The notes under the pieces: generated by a model | The model's input: only the letters and a program-made list of their open reading frames with translations | Databases searched by the model: none | What the model was told of the DNA's origin: nothing | Translations under genes and position numbers: made by a program | Shown here: positions 42,626 to 51,085 of the stretch, one piece after another | Numbering within the stretch: position 1 is the stretch's first letter | Layout of the letters: each line of letters begins with the position of its first letter | Origin: Bryobacterales bacterium | GTDB lineage: Bacteria > Acidobacteriota > Terriglobia > Bryobacterales > Bryobacteraceae | Reading direction: 5' to 3' | DNA: 64,000 nucleotides | NCBI GenBank assembly: GCA_026954325.1 | Contig: JAIXKK010000200.1 | Span: 62,001 to 126,000, forward strand

Positions 42626-43395
42626 TGTCCGCCGAAGCCAAGCCCGTCATTGAACTGGCCAATGTTCACAAAATCTACGACACCGGAGCCATTCGCGTGC
42701 ACGCCCTGCGCGGCGTTTCCCTCCGTGTCGATCGCGGCGAGTTCGTCGCCATCATGGGAGCCTCCGGCTCCGGCAAATCGACCCTCATGAACCTCATCGG
42801 CTGCCTCGACCACCCCACTCGGGGCGCCTACCACCTCGACGGCATCGACGTCTCCCAACTCAGCAAAGACCACCGCGCGGACATCCGCAACCGCAAGATC
42901 GGCTTCGTCTTTCAGGGTTTCAACCTCCTCAGCCGCACCAGCGCCATCGAGAACGTGGAACTGCCGCTCATCTACGCCGGCGTTCCCGTCACGGAACGGC
43001 ATCGCCGCAGCCGTCAGGCGCTCGCCGCCGTCGGCTTGGCGCAAAAGGAAAACAGCCACCCCAACCAGCTCTCCGGCGGCCAGCAGCAGCGCGTCGCCAT
43101 TGCCCGTGCGCTCGTCAACCACCCGTCGCTCCTCCTCGCTGACGAGCCCACGGGCAACCTCGATAGCCGCACCTCGGTCGAGATCATGGAACTCTTCCAG
43201 CTTCTCAACCGCAACACCGGAAATACCGTCGTCCTCGTGACCCACGAACCCGACATCGCCCAGTTCGCCAAGCGCATCGTCGTCATGAAGGACGGCCGCG
43301 TCATCCTCGATCAGCCCGTCCGTCAGCGGCGCGACGCGCGCGTCGAACTCGCCTCGAGCCTCTATGAAAAACCGTTGGAGGTGACACTGTCATGA
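42625..43395 (+). CDS. MacB-type ABC transporter ATP-binding protein
   Basis: 256 aa. Walker A GASGSGKST, Q-loop FVFQGFNLL, signature LSGGQQQRVAIARAL, Walker B LLLADEP and switch His in VTHEPDIA. Start overlaps the adaptor stop (TAATG) and its stop overlaps the permease start by four bases. This is the ATPase of a tripartite MacAB-like exporter; in the canonical MacB the ATPase and permease are fused, whereas here they are separate. About 30 extra residues at the C-terminus (VRQRRDARVELASSLYEK) are probably a linker. Confidence 0.94.
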   Translation: MSAEAKPVIELANVHKIYDTGAIRVHALRGVSLRVDRGEFVAIMGASGSGKSTLMNLIGCLDHPTRGAYHLDGIDVSQLSKDHRADIRNRKIGFVFQGFNLLSRTSAIENVELPLIYAGVPVTERHRRSRQALAAVGLAQKENSHPNQLSGGQQQRVAIARALVNHPSLLLADEPTGNLDSRTSVEIMELFQLLNRNTGNTVVLVTHEPDIAQFAKRIVVMKDGRVILDQPVRQRRDARVELASSLYEKPLEVTLS

Positions 43396-44606
43396 TCCTC
43401 GACCTGATTCGCATCGCGCTCCGCGCCCTCGCGCGCAACAAAGTCCGCTCCGCCCTCACCATGCTCGGCATCATCATCGGCGTCGCCTCCGTCATCGCCA
43501 TGGTCAGCCTTGGGCAAGGCGCGCAACAGCAGGTGCAATCCCAGATCGCCGGCATGGGAACCAATCTCCTCGTGGTGATGGCCGGCAGCCAGAAAAGCGG
43601 CGGCTTCCGCGGAGGTCTCGGCACCAGCACCACCCTCACTCCCGAAGACGTCGAGGCGGTCTTGCGCGAGGCCCCCGCCGTGGCCGCGGCCACGCCCACC
43701 GTCTCCACCGCCGTCCCCCTCGTCTTCGGAAATCAGAACTGGACCACCCGCGCCGAAGGAGCCAACGCCGGCTACCTCTCCATCCGCGCCCGCGCCGTCG
43801 CCTCCGGTGAATTCTTCACCGAAACCGATGTCCGCACCGCCGCCCGCGTGGCGGTCATCGGACAAACCGTCGCGAACCAGCTCTTCCCCGGCCTCAACCC
43901 CGTGGGCCAGATCATCCGCGTCCGCAACCTGCCCTTCCGTGTCGTGGGCGTCCTCGTCGCAAAAGGCCAGAGCCAGTTCGGCCAGGATCAGGACGACACC
44001 CTCGTCATGCCCTACACCACCGTGATGAAGAAATTGCTGGCCACCACCTACATCCCCTCGGCCAGTTTCTCCGCCGTCAGCGCCTCCGCCACCAATGAAG
44101 CGCAAAAAGAGATCACCGGCATCCTCCGCCGGCGCCACAATATCCGCCCCGGCCAGGACGACGACTTCACCGTCCGCAACCTCACCGACGTCGCTGAAAC
44201 CGCCGAGCAGGCTTCCAAAGTCATGACCATGCTGCTTGGTGGAATCGCCGCCGTCTCCCTCCTCGTCGGCGGCATCGGCATCATGAACATCATGCTCGTT
44301 TCCGTCACCGAACGGACCCGCGAGATCGGCATCCGCATGGCCGTCGGCGCGCGTTCCCGCCACGTGCAGTATCAGTTCCTCATCGAGTCCGTCGTGCTCG
44401 GTCTCACCGGCGGCCTGCTCGGCATCCTCATCGGCGTTGGCGCGTCATTCGTCCTCTCCCGCGTCTTCCAATGGCCGCAATTGATCTCCACCACCGCCGT
44501 CTTCGGCTCCGCCGTCTTCTCCATGGCGATCGGCGTCTTCTTCGGCTATTACCCCGCCCGCAAGGCCGCTGGCCTCGACCCTATCGAGGCTCTGAGGTTT
44601 GAATAA
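43392..44606 (+). CDS. MacB-type ABC transporter permease
   Basis: 404 aa. Overlaps the ATPase stop by four bases. First membrane helix MILDLIRIALRALARNKVRSALTMLGIIIGVASVIAM, a large periplasmic domain (about 45-265; PTVSTAVPLVFGNQNWTTRAEG), then three FtsX helices near 275-395 (LLGGIAAVSLLVGGIGIMNIMLVSVTERTREIGIRMAVGA). The C-terminus carries the conserved DPIEALRFE. It is the inner-membrane component of the tripartite exporter. Likely cargo is a peptide, lipid or antibiotic; no direct evidence. Confidence 0.94.
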   Translation: MILDLIRIALRALARNKVRSALTMLGIIIGVASVIAMVSLGQGAQQQVQSQIAGMGTNLLVVMAGSQKSGGFRGGLGTSTTLTPEDVEAVLREAPAVAAATPTVSTAVPLVFGNQNWTTRAEGANAGYLSIRARAVASGEFFTETDVRTAARVAVIGQTVANQLFPGLNPVGQIIRVRNLPFRVVGVLVAKGQSQFGQDQDDTLVMPYTTVMKKLLATTYIPSASFSAVSASATNEAQKEITGILRRRHNIRPGQDDDFTVRNLTDVAETAEQASKVMTMLLGGIAAVSLLVGGIGIMNIMLVSVTERTREIGIRMAVGARSRHVQYQFLIESVVLGLTGGLLGILIGVGASFVLSRVFQWPQLISTTAVFGSAVFSMAIGVFFGYYPARKAAGLDPIEALRFE

Positions 44607-44632
44607 TTCTGCGGCGCTAAACTTGAGACATC

Positions 44633-44850
44633 ATGAGCATCAGGACCACGGTTGCTCCCGACAAGGACCTCATGGAGCGTGTCCAACTCGAGTCCAAAGC
44701 CGCCTCCTGCGTCTGGGATTGCTCCCCCCTGCCCACAGCCCATCCCGCCGGACCCTCCGTGTTGAACCTGTGTCCATGGGCCGGAAGGACGGACTGAACT
44801 TCGATGACGCCGGAGGCCTGCTCGAGTACGCCGAAGTCCGCGCCTCGATT
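44633..44850 (+). pseudogene. Relic of an RHH/VapB-like antitoxin (uncertain)
   Basis: ATG 44633 opens MSIRTTVAPDKDLMERVQLESKA, reminiscent of ribbon-helix-helix antitoxins (compare 'M-x-x-R-T-T-V-x-x-D-x-D-L-x-E-R'). That frame ends after about 45 codons. In the next frame, GRKDGLNFDDAGGLLEYAE resembles the C-terminal tail of the same kind of antitoxin. The pieces are out of phase, so any gene is broken. No toxin is nearby. The gap 44607-44881 shows nothing else. Confidence 0.3.
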
Positions 44851-44881
44851 GGCTTGCGTTGTCCGTCAAGAACACTCGGCG

Positions 44882-45805
44882 TCAGTTCAGCCTGTCAAGG
44901 TATTGCTTCACGAAATCGCACCTCACCTCGGCGATATACGCATCGATCAGCCGCTGCGTGACCCGCCCCGGCGTGCGCCCGTCCCCAACCGCGGCGCCGT
45001 TGAAGCGCCTCACGCCGGCAATGCACAGGCTCGTCGAGGTCAGAAACATCTCCTCCGCGTTCGCCGCATCAAACAGGTCGATGTCGCCCTCAATCACGGC
45101 AATGCCGAGCTTGTGCGCCAGATCGAGCGTCATCTGGCGGCTGATGCCCGGAAGTACATACTGCTCCCGCGGCGTGTATAGCTTCCCATCGCGCACCACA
45201 AACACGTTGCACCCGATCCCCTCGGCAAGATTGCCATTGACGTCCAGCAGCAGCGCCCACCCGTCGGGATCGTGCGCTTTCACCGTCTGCTCCGCCACAA
45301 TCATGTTCAAATAGTTGTGCGTCTTCGCCCGCGGGCTGAGCATGTCCGGCGCGATGCGCCGCTGCGCCGGCGTCCACGCGTCGAATCCATCCCGGTACTG
45401 GCGCGCCCGCGCCTTCAGCGGCAGCGGCGTGCATTCCACCACCACGTTCGGCCCTTTGTGCTCCAGTACTTCATCCCCGATCGCATCCACCCCCCGGCTT
45501 ACCCGCTGCCCGATCCACCAATCCCCAGCCGCCTCGCGCAGATGCTCGTTCCGCGCCACAATCTGCTCCGAGATGTCCATCAACTCCTCCGGGCTCACCC
45601 CCGGATCCAGCCGCAAATACCGCAGCGAGCGATAGAAGCGGTCAATGTGCTCCTTCAGCCGGAACGCCCGTCCGTGAAACGTGCGCGTCATGTCGAAGGC
45701 GCCGTCCCCATACCTCCAGCCCCGGTCGCGGAAAGAAATCAGCACCTGGTTCTCGGGCAGAAACTTCCCGTTGAACCAGGCGATTCGAGTGTTGTTCGGT
45801 GTCAT
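44882..45805 (-). CDS. Class IV (fold-type IV) PLP aminotransferase
   Basis: 307 aa. Fold-type IV PLP enzyme: VLISFRDRGWRYGDGAFDMTRTFHGR, PLP lysine K161 in SPRAKTHNYLNMI, the conserved NLAEGIGCNVFVV with E195, and a TSTSLCIAGVRRFNG tail. The family comprises branched-chain, D-amino-acid and aminodeoxychorismate lyase enzymes; the RYGDGAF and AEGIGCN motifs point to a BCAT- or D-aminotransferase-like activity. It may supply or degrade D- or branched amino acids. Monocistronic between the antitoxin relic and a gap. Confidence 0.9.
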   Translation of the reverse strand: MTPNNTRIAWFNGKFLPENQVLISFRDRGWRYGDGAFDMTRTFHGRAFRLKEHIDRFYRSLRYLRLDPGVSPEELMDISEQIVARNEHLREAAGDWWIGQRVSRGVDAIGDEVLEHKGPNVVVECTPLPLKARARQYRDGFDAWTPAQRRIAPDMLSPRAKTHNYLNMIVAEQTVKAHDPDGWALLLDVNGNLAEGIGCNVFVVRDGKLYTPREQYVLPGISRQMTLDLAHKLGIAVIEGDIDLFDAANAEEMFLTSTSLCIAGVRRFNGAAVGDGRTPGRVTQRLIDAYIAEVRCDFVKQYLDRLN

Positions 45806-46158
45806 GGTGTTTCTGCTATCTTAGCCCTTCGGATCCCGTTGCCGGTTCTCGCACCCCTTCCTGGAGTGCCTCACCCCGCGCCACAATCATTGTTCCGGTC
45901 CCGCCGCCCCCGCCGCCATGCTCGCCACCATCGCCTTGAATTCCGGATGCCCCCATAGACTTCCACCGTATCCTAATGCTCCACTTGCCAAACACTATCG
46001 TCGATCGTGCGCCCTCCCCATCCGTGACCGTGCCATGCCTTCACATCGCCGGCGGAGCGTCTCACGTCAGGCTCTGTACGGATTCCCCGCCCGGCGGTAG
46101 AATATAGATCACGTTTCGATCGGCTGGGCTGGAACGCAACGTTACAGAGGGAGGAACC
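45806..46158. other. Intergenic region with no recognised gene
   Basis: 353 bases between a class IV aminotransferase start and the dienelactone hydrolase start. The end carries GAGGGAGGA before ATG 46159, a strong ribosome site. A short minus-strand frame near 45900-45975 ends LWGHPEFKAMVASM, which looks vaguely like the tail of a gene, but an in-frame stop precedes it. Promoters must lie here for both genes, but no convincing pair of boxes stands out. Confidence 0.4.
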
Positions 46159-47022
46159 ATGTGTGATCAGGATCATTTCGAGGAAGACCGCAAGAAGTAT
46201 GAAGCTCTCGGTCTGGTAACACGAAAGCAATTCGGTGTCCTGCTCGGGGCGGGCGTGGCCATGGCTCTGCCGCAGGCCGTCGACGCGGCGCCCGTGGCGG
46301 AATCCGATGTCACGGTGACCACTCCCGACGGAGCCGCCGATTGCTATTTCGTTCACCCCACCGGCGGATCCGCTCCGGGCGTTCTCGTCTGGCCCGACAT
46401 CTTCGGTCTCCGGCCCGCATTCCGCCAGATGGGCAGGCGCCTTGCCCAATCCGGATATTCCGTTCTCGTCGTGAACCCGTTCTACCGCGCGAAAAAGGCC
46501 CCCACCGCCGAAGCCGGCTCAGCCACCCCTATCCAGCAACTGATGCCGCTCGCCCAGAGCCTCACCGAAACCACCCACATGACGGACGCGAAAGCCTTCA
46601 TCGCCTGGCTCGACCGTCAGCCGCGGGTCGCCCGGAACCGCCAGATGGGCACGCAAGGCTATTGCATGGGTGGACCGATGGCGTTCCGCACCGCCGCCGC
46701 CGTGCCGGACCGCGTGGGAGCCGTAGCCTCCTTCCATGGCGGCGGCCTCGTTCGCGACGCGCCCAACAGCCCGCATTTGCAGGCCGCAAAAACCAGGGCG
46801 CGGTTCCTCATTGCCATCGCTTCCAACGATGATGAACGGTCGCCCAATGAGAAAAACGTCCTGCGCGAGACCTTCGCTAAGGCGCATCTGTCCGCCGAAA
46901 TCGAGGTCTACGCCGGAGCCGCCCACGGCTGGTGCCCTCCGGATTCCCGCGTCTATAACGAGCCGCGGGCCGAAAAAGCCTGGAGCCGCCTGCTCGTGCT
47001 CTATGCCAAGGCCCTCGCCTGA
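46159..47022 (+). CDS. Dienelactone hydrolase-like alpha/beta hydrolase
   Basis: 287 aa with a strong ribosome site (GAGGGAGGA) before ATG 46159. The N-terminus (about residues 1-45) has a hydrophobic stretch FGVLLGAGVAMALPQAVDA, with no twin Arg, that may act as a signal or anchor. The hydrolase core has the Cys nucleophile of dienelactone hydrolases in GTQGYCMGG (C169), an Asp in ASNDDERSP (about 224) and His256 in AAHGWC, the expected triad. Substrate cyclic ester/dienelactone or another carboxylic ester is inferred. No aromatic degradation genes are adjacent. Confidence 0.85.
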   Translation: MCDQDHFEEDRKKYEALGLVTRKQFGVLLGAGVAMALPQAVDAAPVAESDVTVTTPDGAADCYFVHPTGGSAPGVLVWPDIFGLRPAFRQMGRRLAQSGYSVLVVNPFYRAKKAPTAEAGSATPIQQLMPLAQSLTETTHMTDAKAFIAWLDRQPRVARNRQMGTQGYCMGGPMAFRTAAAVPDRVGAVASFHGGGLVRDAPNSPHLQAAKTRARFLIAIASNDDERSPNEKNVLRETFAKAHLSAEIEVYAGAAHGWCPPDSRVYNEPRAEKAWSRLLVLYAKALA

Positions 47023-47440
47023 CGCTCCCCGCGCCGCTCCTCACTCGTCCGGTGTGTCCCTATCACCCATCACTGGTTGATGCCCGCGCGGTAGGAGGCC
47101 TGGCCTGGATGTCCGGCGCGCCCCACGACAGTATGATTAGGAGCTACGCCACCGCCGGGCATGTGATTTGGAGATGCCGCCGAGTCTGCCGCCCGCCGCC
47201 GTGGAATCCAGCGTTTGACCCCGCGGCATTCCAAGGGATAACCTGCAATATTCCCGGCCGCCGGGACCTGGCGGGGGTGAGGCGGCCGCGGAGCGGCCTT
47301 CCGGAAGTTCCACATTACGGAGCGTGTTTCGTGCTTTTTCGCGGTAAGTCTTTCCACATGCCAGGCACGGCATTCCCGGGGCAACCGGGTAATCTGAGGT
47401 TCGCCAGTCCGCCTTCGGGCAGAGCACGCCTGAGGCGCCC
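47023..47440. other. Intergenic region with a possible stem-loop
   Basis: 418 bases between two same-strand genes. An 8-bp inverted repeat, CGGCCGCC (47255-47262) and GGCGGCCG (47281-47288), could form a hairpin with an 18-base loop, but no T-run follows. A frame across it lacks family motifs on both strands. I see no gene here. Confidence 0.45.
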
Positions 47441-49975
47441 ATGACGGCTTTTCGTGTCTGTCTCGCCGCTCTGGCGCCGGTCACCCTCTGGGCGCAGGGC
47501 TCCGAATATCCGGCTTTGAAGTTCCGGAGCAACTACCTGTCGAGTTATTACCTCTCGCACGCGCCGAACACGACGCCGTGGTGGCCAAGCTGGTCGCCGG
47601 ATGGGAAGTGGATCGCGGTGGCGATGTACGGGTCCATCTGGCGCGTGGATCCGCGGACAGGCGCGGCCGAGGAACTCACCTACAACGCGAAGCTGCATTC
47701 TTCCCCCAACTGGTCGCCGGACGGGAAATGGATCATTTACACGGCGGACGACAACTGGAACTCGATTCAATTGGAGATTGTGAATACCGCCACGGGCGAA
47801 GCACGAAAGCTCACCGACGATCAGCAGGTGTACGTGGATCCCGTGTTCTCACCGGACGCGCAGCGCGTCGCCTATGTGACCACCAAGCCTGCCGGGTACC
47901 TGAACGTGCACGTGCGATCCATTCGGAATGGAGATTGGTCAGGACCGGAGACGGCGGTCACCGAAGATCACTCGTTTGGCAGGCCGCGGCAATACTTCGC
48001 CGATCATGACTTCCACACGCAGCCGGCCTGGCTGAAGGATGGCGGCGGGTTCCTGCTTGTAGCAAACCGCGATGTGGCTCTCGGCAGCGGGAACCTGTTC
48101 CGCGTCCCGTTGGAACCCGATGCGATGAAGAAGGCGAAACTCCTGCTCGACGAGCAGTCACTGTACAGAACGCGGCCCGATGTCTCCCCCGATGGAACGC
48201 GGATCGTGTACTCGTCGACGGGCGGCGCTTCCGATCAGTTCAATCATCTGTATGTGCTGCCGGTGAGCGGGGGCCAACCCGTCAAGCTGACGTTTGGAGA
48301 TTACGACGATTTTCACCCGCGATGGTCGCCCGGCGGCGAGTGGATCGCCTACATTACGAATGAAGGAGGAATGCCCCAGTTGTGTCTGCTCGAAACCTAC
48401 GGGGGCCGGAAACGCCGTGTGCTGATCAAGGAGCGGAAGTGGAAGCGGCCCATGGGGAGGGTGCATGTCCGCATCCGGGAGGAGCGGACAGGTGAGGCAA
48501 CGGCGGCTCGCATCACGGGCCGGGCCGCCGACGGGAAGCTCTATGCGCCCCCCGAAGCCTATGTGTTCAATGCGCGCATGGCCGCTGGGTTGCAGCGGAT
48601 CTTCTATGCCAATGGCGAGTACACCACCGACGCTCCCGTGGGGCGGTTCGAGATTGAAGCTCACAAGGGGTTCGACTACTGGCCGGCGAAGCAGCAGGTA
48701 GAGGTGAAATCCGGTGAGACGGCGGAGGTGGTGCTCCGCCTGAAGCGCCACGTGGACCTGACGGCAAAGGGCTGGTTCAACGGATCGACACACGTCCACA
48801 TGAACTATGGCGGGAACCTGCGCAACACTCCCGAGGCTCTGATGCTCACCGCGAACGCGCAAGGCATGAATATCGTCAGCGCGCTGGTGGCCAACAAGGA
48901 CAACCGGATTCTCGACTGGCAATATTTCCAGCCGGGAGGGAAAGAGCATCCGGCATCGAATCTCGCGCGGCGCTCGATGCTGCTGTTCGGCGAAGAAGAC
49001 CGCCCCCCATTTTGGGGGCATACCTTCTACATCGGGCTTACGGATCACCTGATCTCTCCTTTCTTCACCGGCTATGAGGGGACTGGACTCGACAGCCTGT
49101 ATCCCACCAACACGGAGCTTTTCCGCAAGGCCCGGGCGCAGGGCGCGGCGACTGGTTACGTGCATGCCTTCGGCGGCGATTCGGACCCGCTCGGCGGCAA
49201 GGGCATCGGCGGCGCAAAAGGGTTCGCCGTGGATGTGGCCCTGGGAACGGTTGATGCGCTCGAATGGTCGGCCGCCTCCAGAGGGTCGCTGATTCCGCTG
49301 CACCACGCCTGGAACAACGATTTTCCAGTGACGCCGGTAGGCGGTGAGGATTCGCTGGCGAATATGCAGGACAACCGGCCCGTCGGGATTATCCGGACGT
49401 ACGCATACCTGGGTGAGAACTTCACGCCCGGCGGCTGGGTGAATGCCATTAAGAAAGGGCACACGTTCCTGAGCAGCGGTCCGGTAGCGGAGTTCGCGGT
49501 GAACAGCGCGATGCCGGGTGACAGTGTCCGGTTGTCCGGCCCGGGGCCGGTGACGGTAGAGGGCAAGGTGTGGTCCTCCACTCCGATTCGCCTCGTGCGC
49601 GTCTACCGCGACGGGCAAGTTTGGAAAGACCTGGCGATTCCTCCGCATCAAACGGAGTTCACATTCCGCGAACAGGCGCAGGCCGCGCGCAGCGGCTGGT
49701 TTTCGCTGGTGGTCGAGAGCGAGGAACTTCCGCCCGCCACGCGGAAGGTATATGCTCAGGCTGTGACGAACGCTGTGCGCGTTTACGTGGGGAACGGGAA
49801 GATCCGAAGCCGGGAATCGGCGGAATACTTCGAGGAGTGGATTCGCAGGCTGCGGAAGATGATCAACGATCCGGCGCTCTGGCGTTCGCAAAACGAAAAG
49901 CAGCGAGCATTTGCCGATCTCGATGCGGCGGAAAAAGTGTATCAGGAGCGCGCCGGGGAAGCGAGGGCGGAGTGA
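47441..49975 (+). CDS. Exported TolB-propeller / CehA-McbA-like metallohydrolase
   Basis: 844 aa. Signal peptide TAFRVCLAALAPVTLWA. Residues about 30-340 form a TolB/WD40-like propeller with repeated 'W-S-P-D-G-K-W-I' blades (SWSPDGKWIAV, NWSPDGKWIIY, RWSPGGEWIAY). The C-terminal part, from about residue 435, starts GWFNGSTHVHMNYGG and continues with a PHP/CehA-like pattern (STHVHM metal His pair, GHTFYIGLTDH, YVHAFGGDSDP). The class includes carbamate hydrolase CehA and related metallo-hydrolases. Whether the metal site is complete was not confirmed. It is first in a three-gene operon: the stop overlaps the next start as TGATG. Confidence 0.78.
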   Translation: MTAFRVCLAALAPVTLWAQGSEYPALKFRSNYLSSYYLSHAPNTTPWWPSWSPDGKWIAVAMYGSIWRVDPRTGAAEELTYNAKLHSSPNWSPDGKWIIYTADDNWNSIQLEIVNTATGEARKLTDDQQVYVDPVFSPDAQRVAYVTTKPAGYLNVHVRSIRNGDWSGPETAVTEDHSFGRPRQYFADHDFHTQPAWLKDGGGFLLVANRDVALGSGNLFRVPLEPDAMKKAKLLLDEQSLYRTRPDVSPDGTRIVYSSTGGASDQFNHLYVLPVSGGQPVKLTFGDYDDFHPRWSPGGEWIAYITNEGGMPQLCLLETYGGRKRRVLIKERKWKRPMGRVHVRIREERTGEATAARITGRAADGKLYAPPEAYVFNARMAAGLQRIFYANGEYTTDAPVGRFEIEAHKGFDYWPAKQQVEVKSGETAEVVLRLKRHVDLTAKGWFNGSTHVHMNYGGNLRNTPEALMLTANAQGMNIVSALVANKDNRILDWQYFQPGGKEHPASNLARRSMLLFGEEDRPPFWGHTFYIGLTDHLISPFFTGYEGTGLDSLYPTNTELFRKARAQGAATGYVHAFGGDSDPLGGKGIGGAKGFAVDVALGTVDALEWSAASRGSLIPLHHAWNNDFPVTPVGGEDSLANMQDNRPVGIIRTYAYLGENFTPGGWVNAIKKGHTFLSSGPVAEFAVNSAMPGDSVRLSGPGPVTVEGKVWSSTPIRLVRVYRDGQVWKDLAIPPHQTEFTFREQAQAARSGWFSLVVESEELPPATRKVYAQAVTNAVRVYVGNGKIRSRESAEYFEEWIRRLRKMINDPALWRSQNEKQRAFADLDAAEKVYQERAGEARAE

Positions 49976-51078
49976 TGACAAGCAGGCGCGGATTTCTAGG
50001 AGTAATGACGGCGGCAATGCCATGCGCGGCCGGCAGCCGGACAGGCGACCCGAGTGTCTATCCGATCATCCGCGCCAAGGGATCGCACCGGGAACTCGGG
50101 CGCCTGCACGGCGAACAAGCCGCGGAGTATATCCGGCGGCACCTGGACGTGATGTGCGCCGGGCAGAAACTTTCCCGGGAGGCCCTGCGTTCCCGCGCGC
50201 TGCGGTTCCGGCGGATGTTTGAACAGTACTGCCCCCACCTGCTCGAGGAAATGCGGGGGCTTGCGGAAGGGGCTCGCGTGACGCTGGCGGAGGCAATGGC
50301 ATGCAACATTCGCGGTGAGATTGGCCAGGCGAAGCCGGAAGGCTGCACCACGTACGTCATCGGCCGAGGCGGAACCGCGGAGCATGAAGTGATTGCCGGG
50401 CAGAACAGCGACATGACCAGCGAAGTTCCGCCCATGGCATACGTGCTGCACCTCGAGCCGAAGGACAAGCCCGAGGTGCTGATCTGGACGTTCGGCGGCA
50501 TGATCGGGTATCACGGCATGAACAGCATGGGCGTCGCGCATTTCGCTAATGCGCTCGGCGGGGGGCCCGTGAGCCGGTTTGGCATGCCGCATTATCCGGT
50601 GAAGCGGCTGATGCTCGAGTGCGCGACGGTGGAGCAGGCGGCGGCGCTGTTAAACAAGATTCCCCTGGCCTCCAATGGAAACTACGTGCTGTGCGACGGA
50701 CAGGGGAAGATTCTGGACGTCGAGGCGACCACGAATGGCCCGGAGATCCTCGAGGATCACGGCGCGGGATTCATCGCCCACACGAATCATTTCCTGTGCT
50801 CGCGATACGCACGGAAGGAAAATTTCGAAAAGAGCTGGCCGGATTCGTTCCCCCGGATAGAGAAGATCAATGAACTGATCGCGTCGAGGCATGGGCTCGT
50901 GACCGTGGAGGAAGTAAAGGGTTTTCTGAAGGATCATTCCGGCCGCCCGGTGAGCATCTGCCGGCATGATGGCGATAGCCGCACCGTGGCAAGCCTGATT
51001 GCGGAACCCGCGCGGCGGCGGATGCATGTCGCGGTGGGGAATCCCTGTCAAAACAGCTACAAGACCTACAGCATGTGA
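49975..51078 (+). CDS. C45-family acyltransferase/autoproteolytic Ntn hydrolase (AAT-like)
   Basis: 367 aa, start ATG 49975 inside the TGATG junction with the upstream gene. Tat-type leader MTSRRGFLGVMTAAMPCAAG. The C45 (acyl-CoA:6-aminopenicillanate acyltransferase) signature is visible: HRELGRLHGEQAAEYIRRH, then PEGCTTYVIG with C124, where the family self-cleaves to expose the N-terminal Cys nucleophile. Later segments AGQNSDM and NSMGVAHFANALGGG fit the Ntn fold. It would hydrolyse or transfer an acyl group of an amide. Seven bases separate its stop from the following class V enzyme. Confidence 0.88.
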   Translation: MTSRRGFLGVMTAAMPCAAGSRTGDPSVYPIIRAKGSHRELGRLHGEQAAEYIRRHLDVMCAGQKLSREALRSRALRFRRMFEQYCPHLLEEMRGLAEGARVTLAEAMACNIRGEIGQAKPEGCTTYVIGRGGTAEHEVIAGQNSDMTSEVPPMAYVLHLEPKDKPEVLIWTFGGMIGYHGMNSMGVAHFANALGGGPVSRFGMPHYPVKRLMLECATVEQAAALLNKIPLASNGNYVLCDGQGKILDVEATTNGPEILEDHGAGFIAHTNHFLCSRYARKENFEKSWPDSFPRIEKINELIASRHGLVTVEEVKGFLKDHSGRPVSICRHDGDSRTVASLIAEPARRRMHVAVGNPCQNSYKTYSM

Positions 51079-51085
51079 GGGTGCA

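Noticed and set aside
45880..45976. Short minus-strand tail reading LWGHPEFKAMVASM before a stop, possibly the end of a lost gene.
   Set aside because: An in-frame stop lies only about 15 codons upstream of this stretch, and no family could be named.
47255..47288. GC-rich inverted repeat before the CehA-like gene.
   Set aside because: No T-run, and 18-base loop; likely chance in a GC-rich region.
48158..50023. A 621-codon minus-strand frame opposite the CehA-like gene.
   Set aside because: Shadow of a gene with clear propeller and His motifs.
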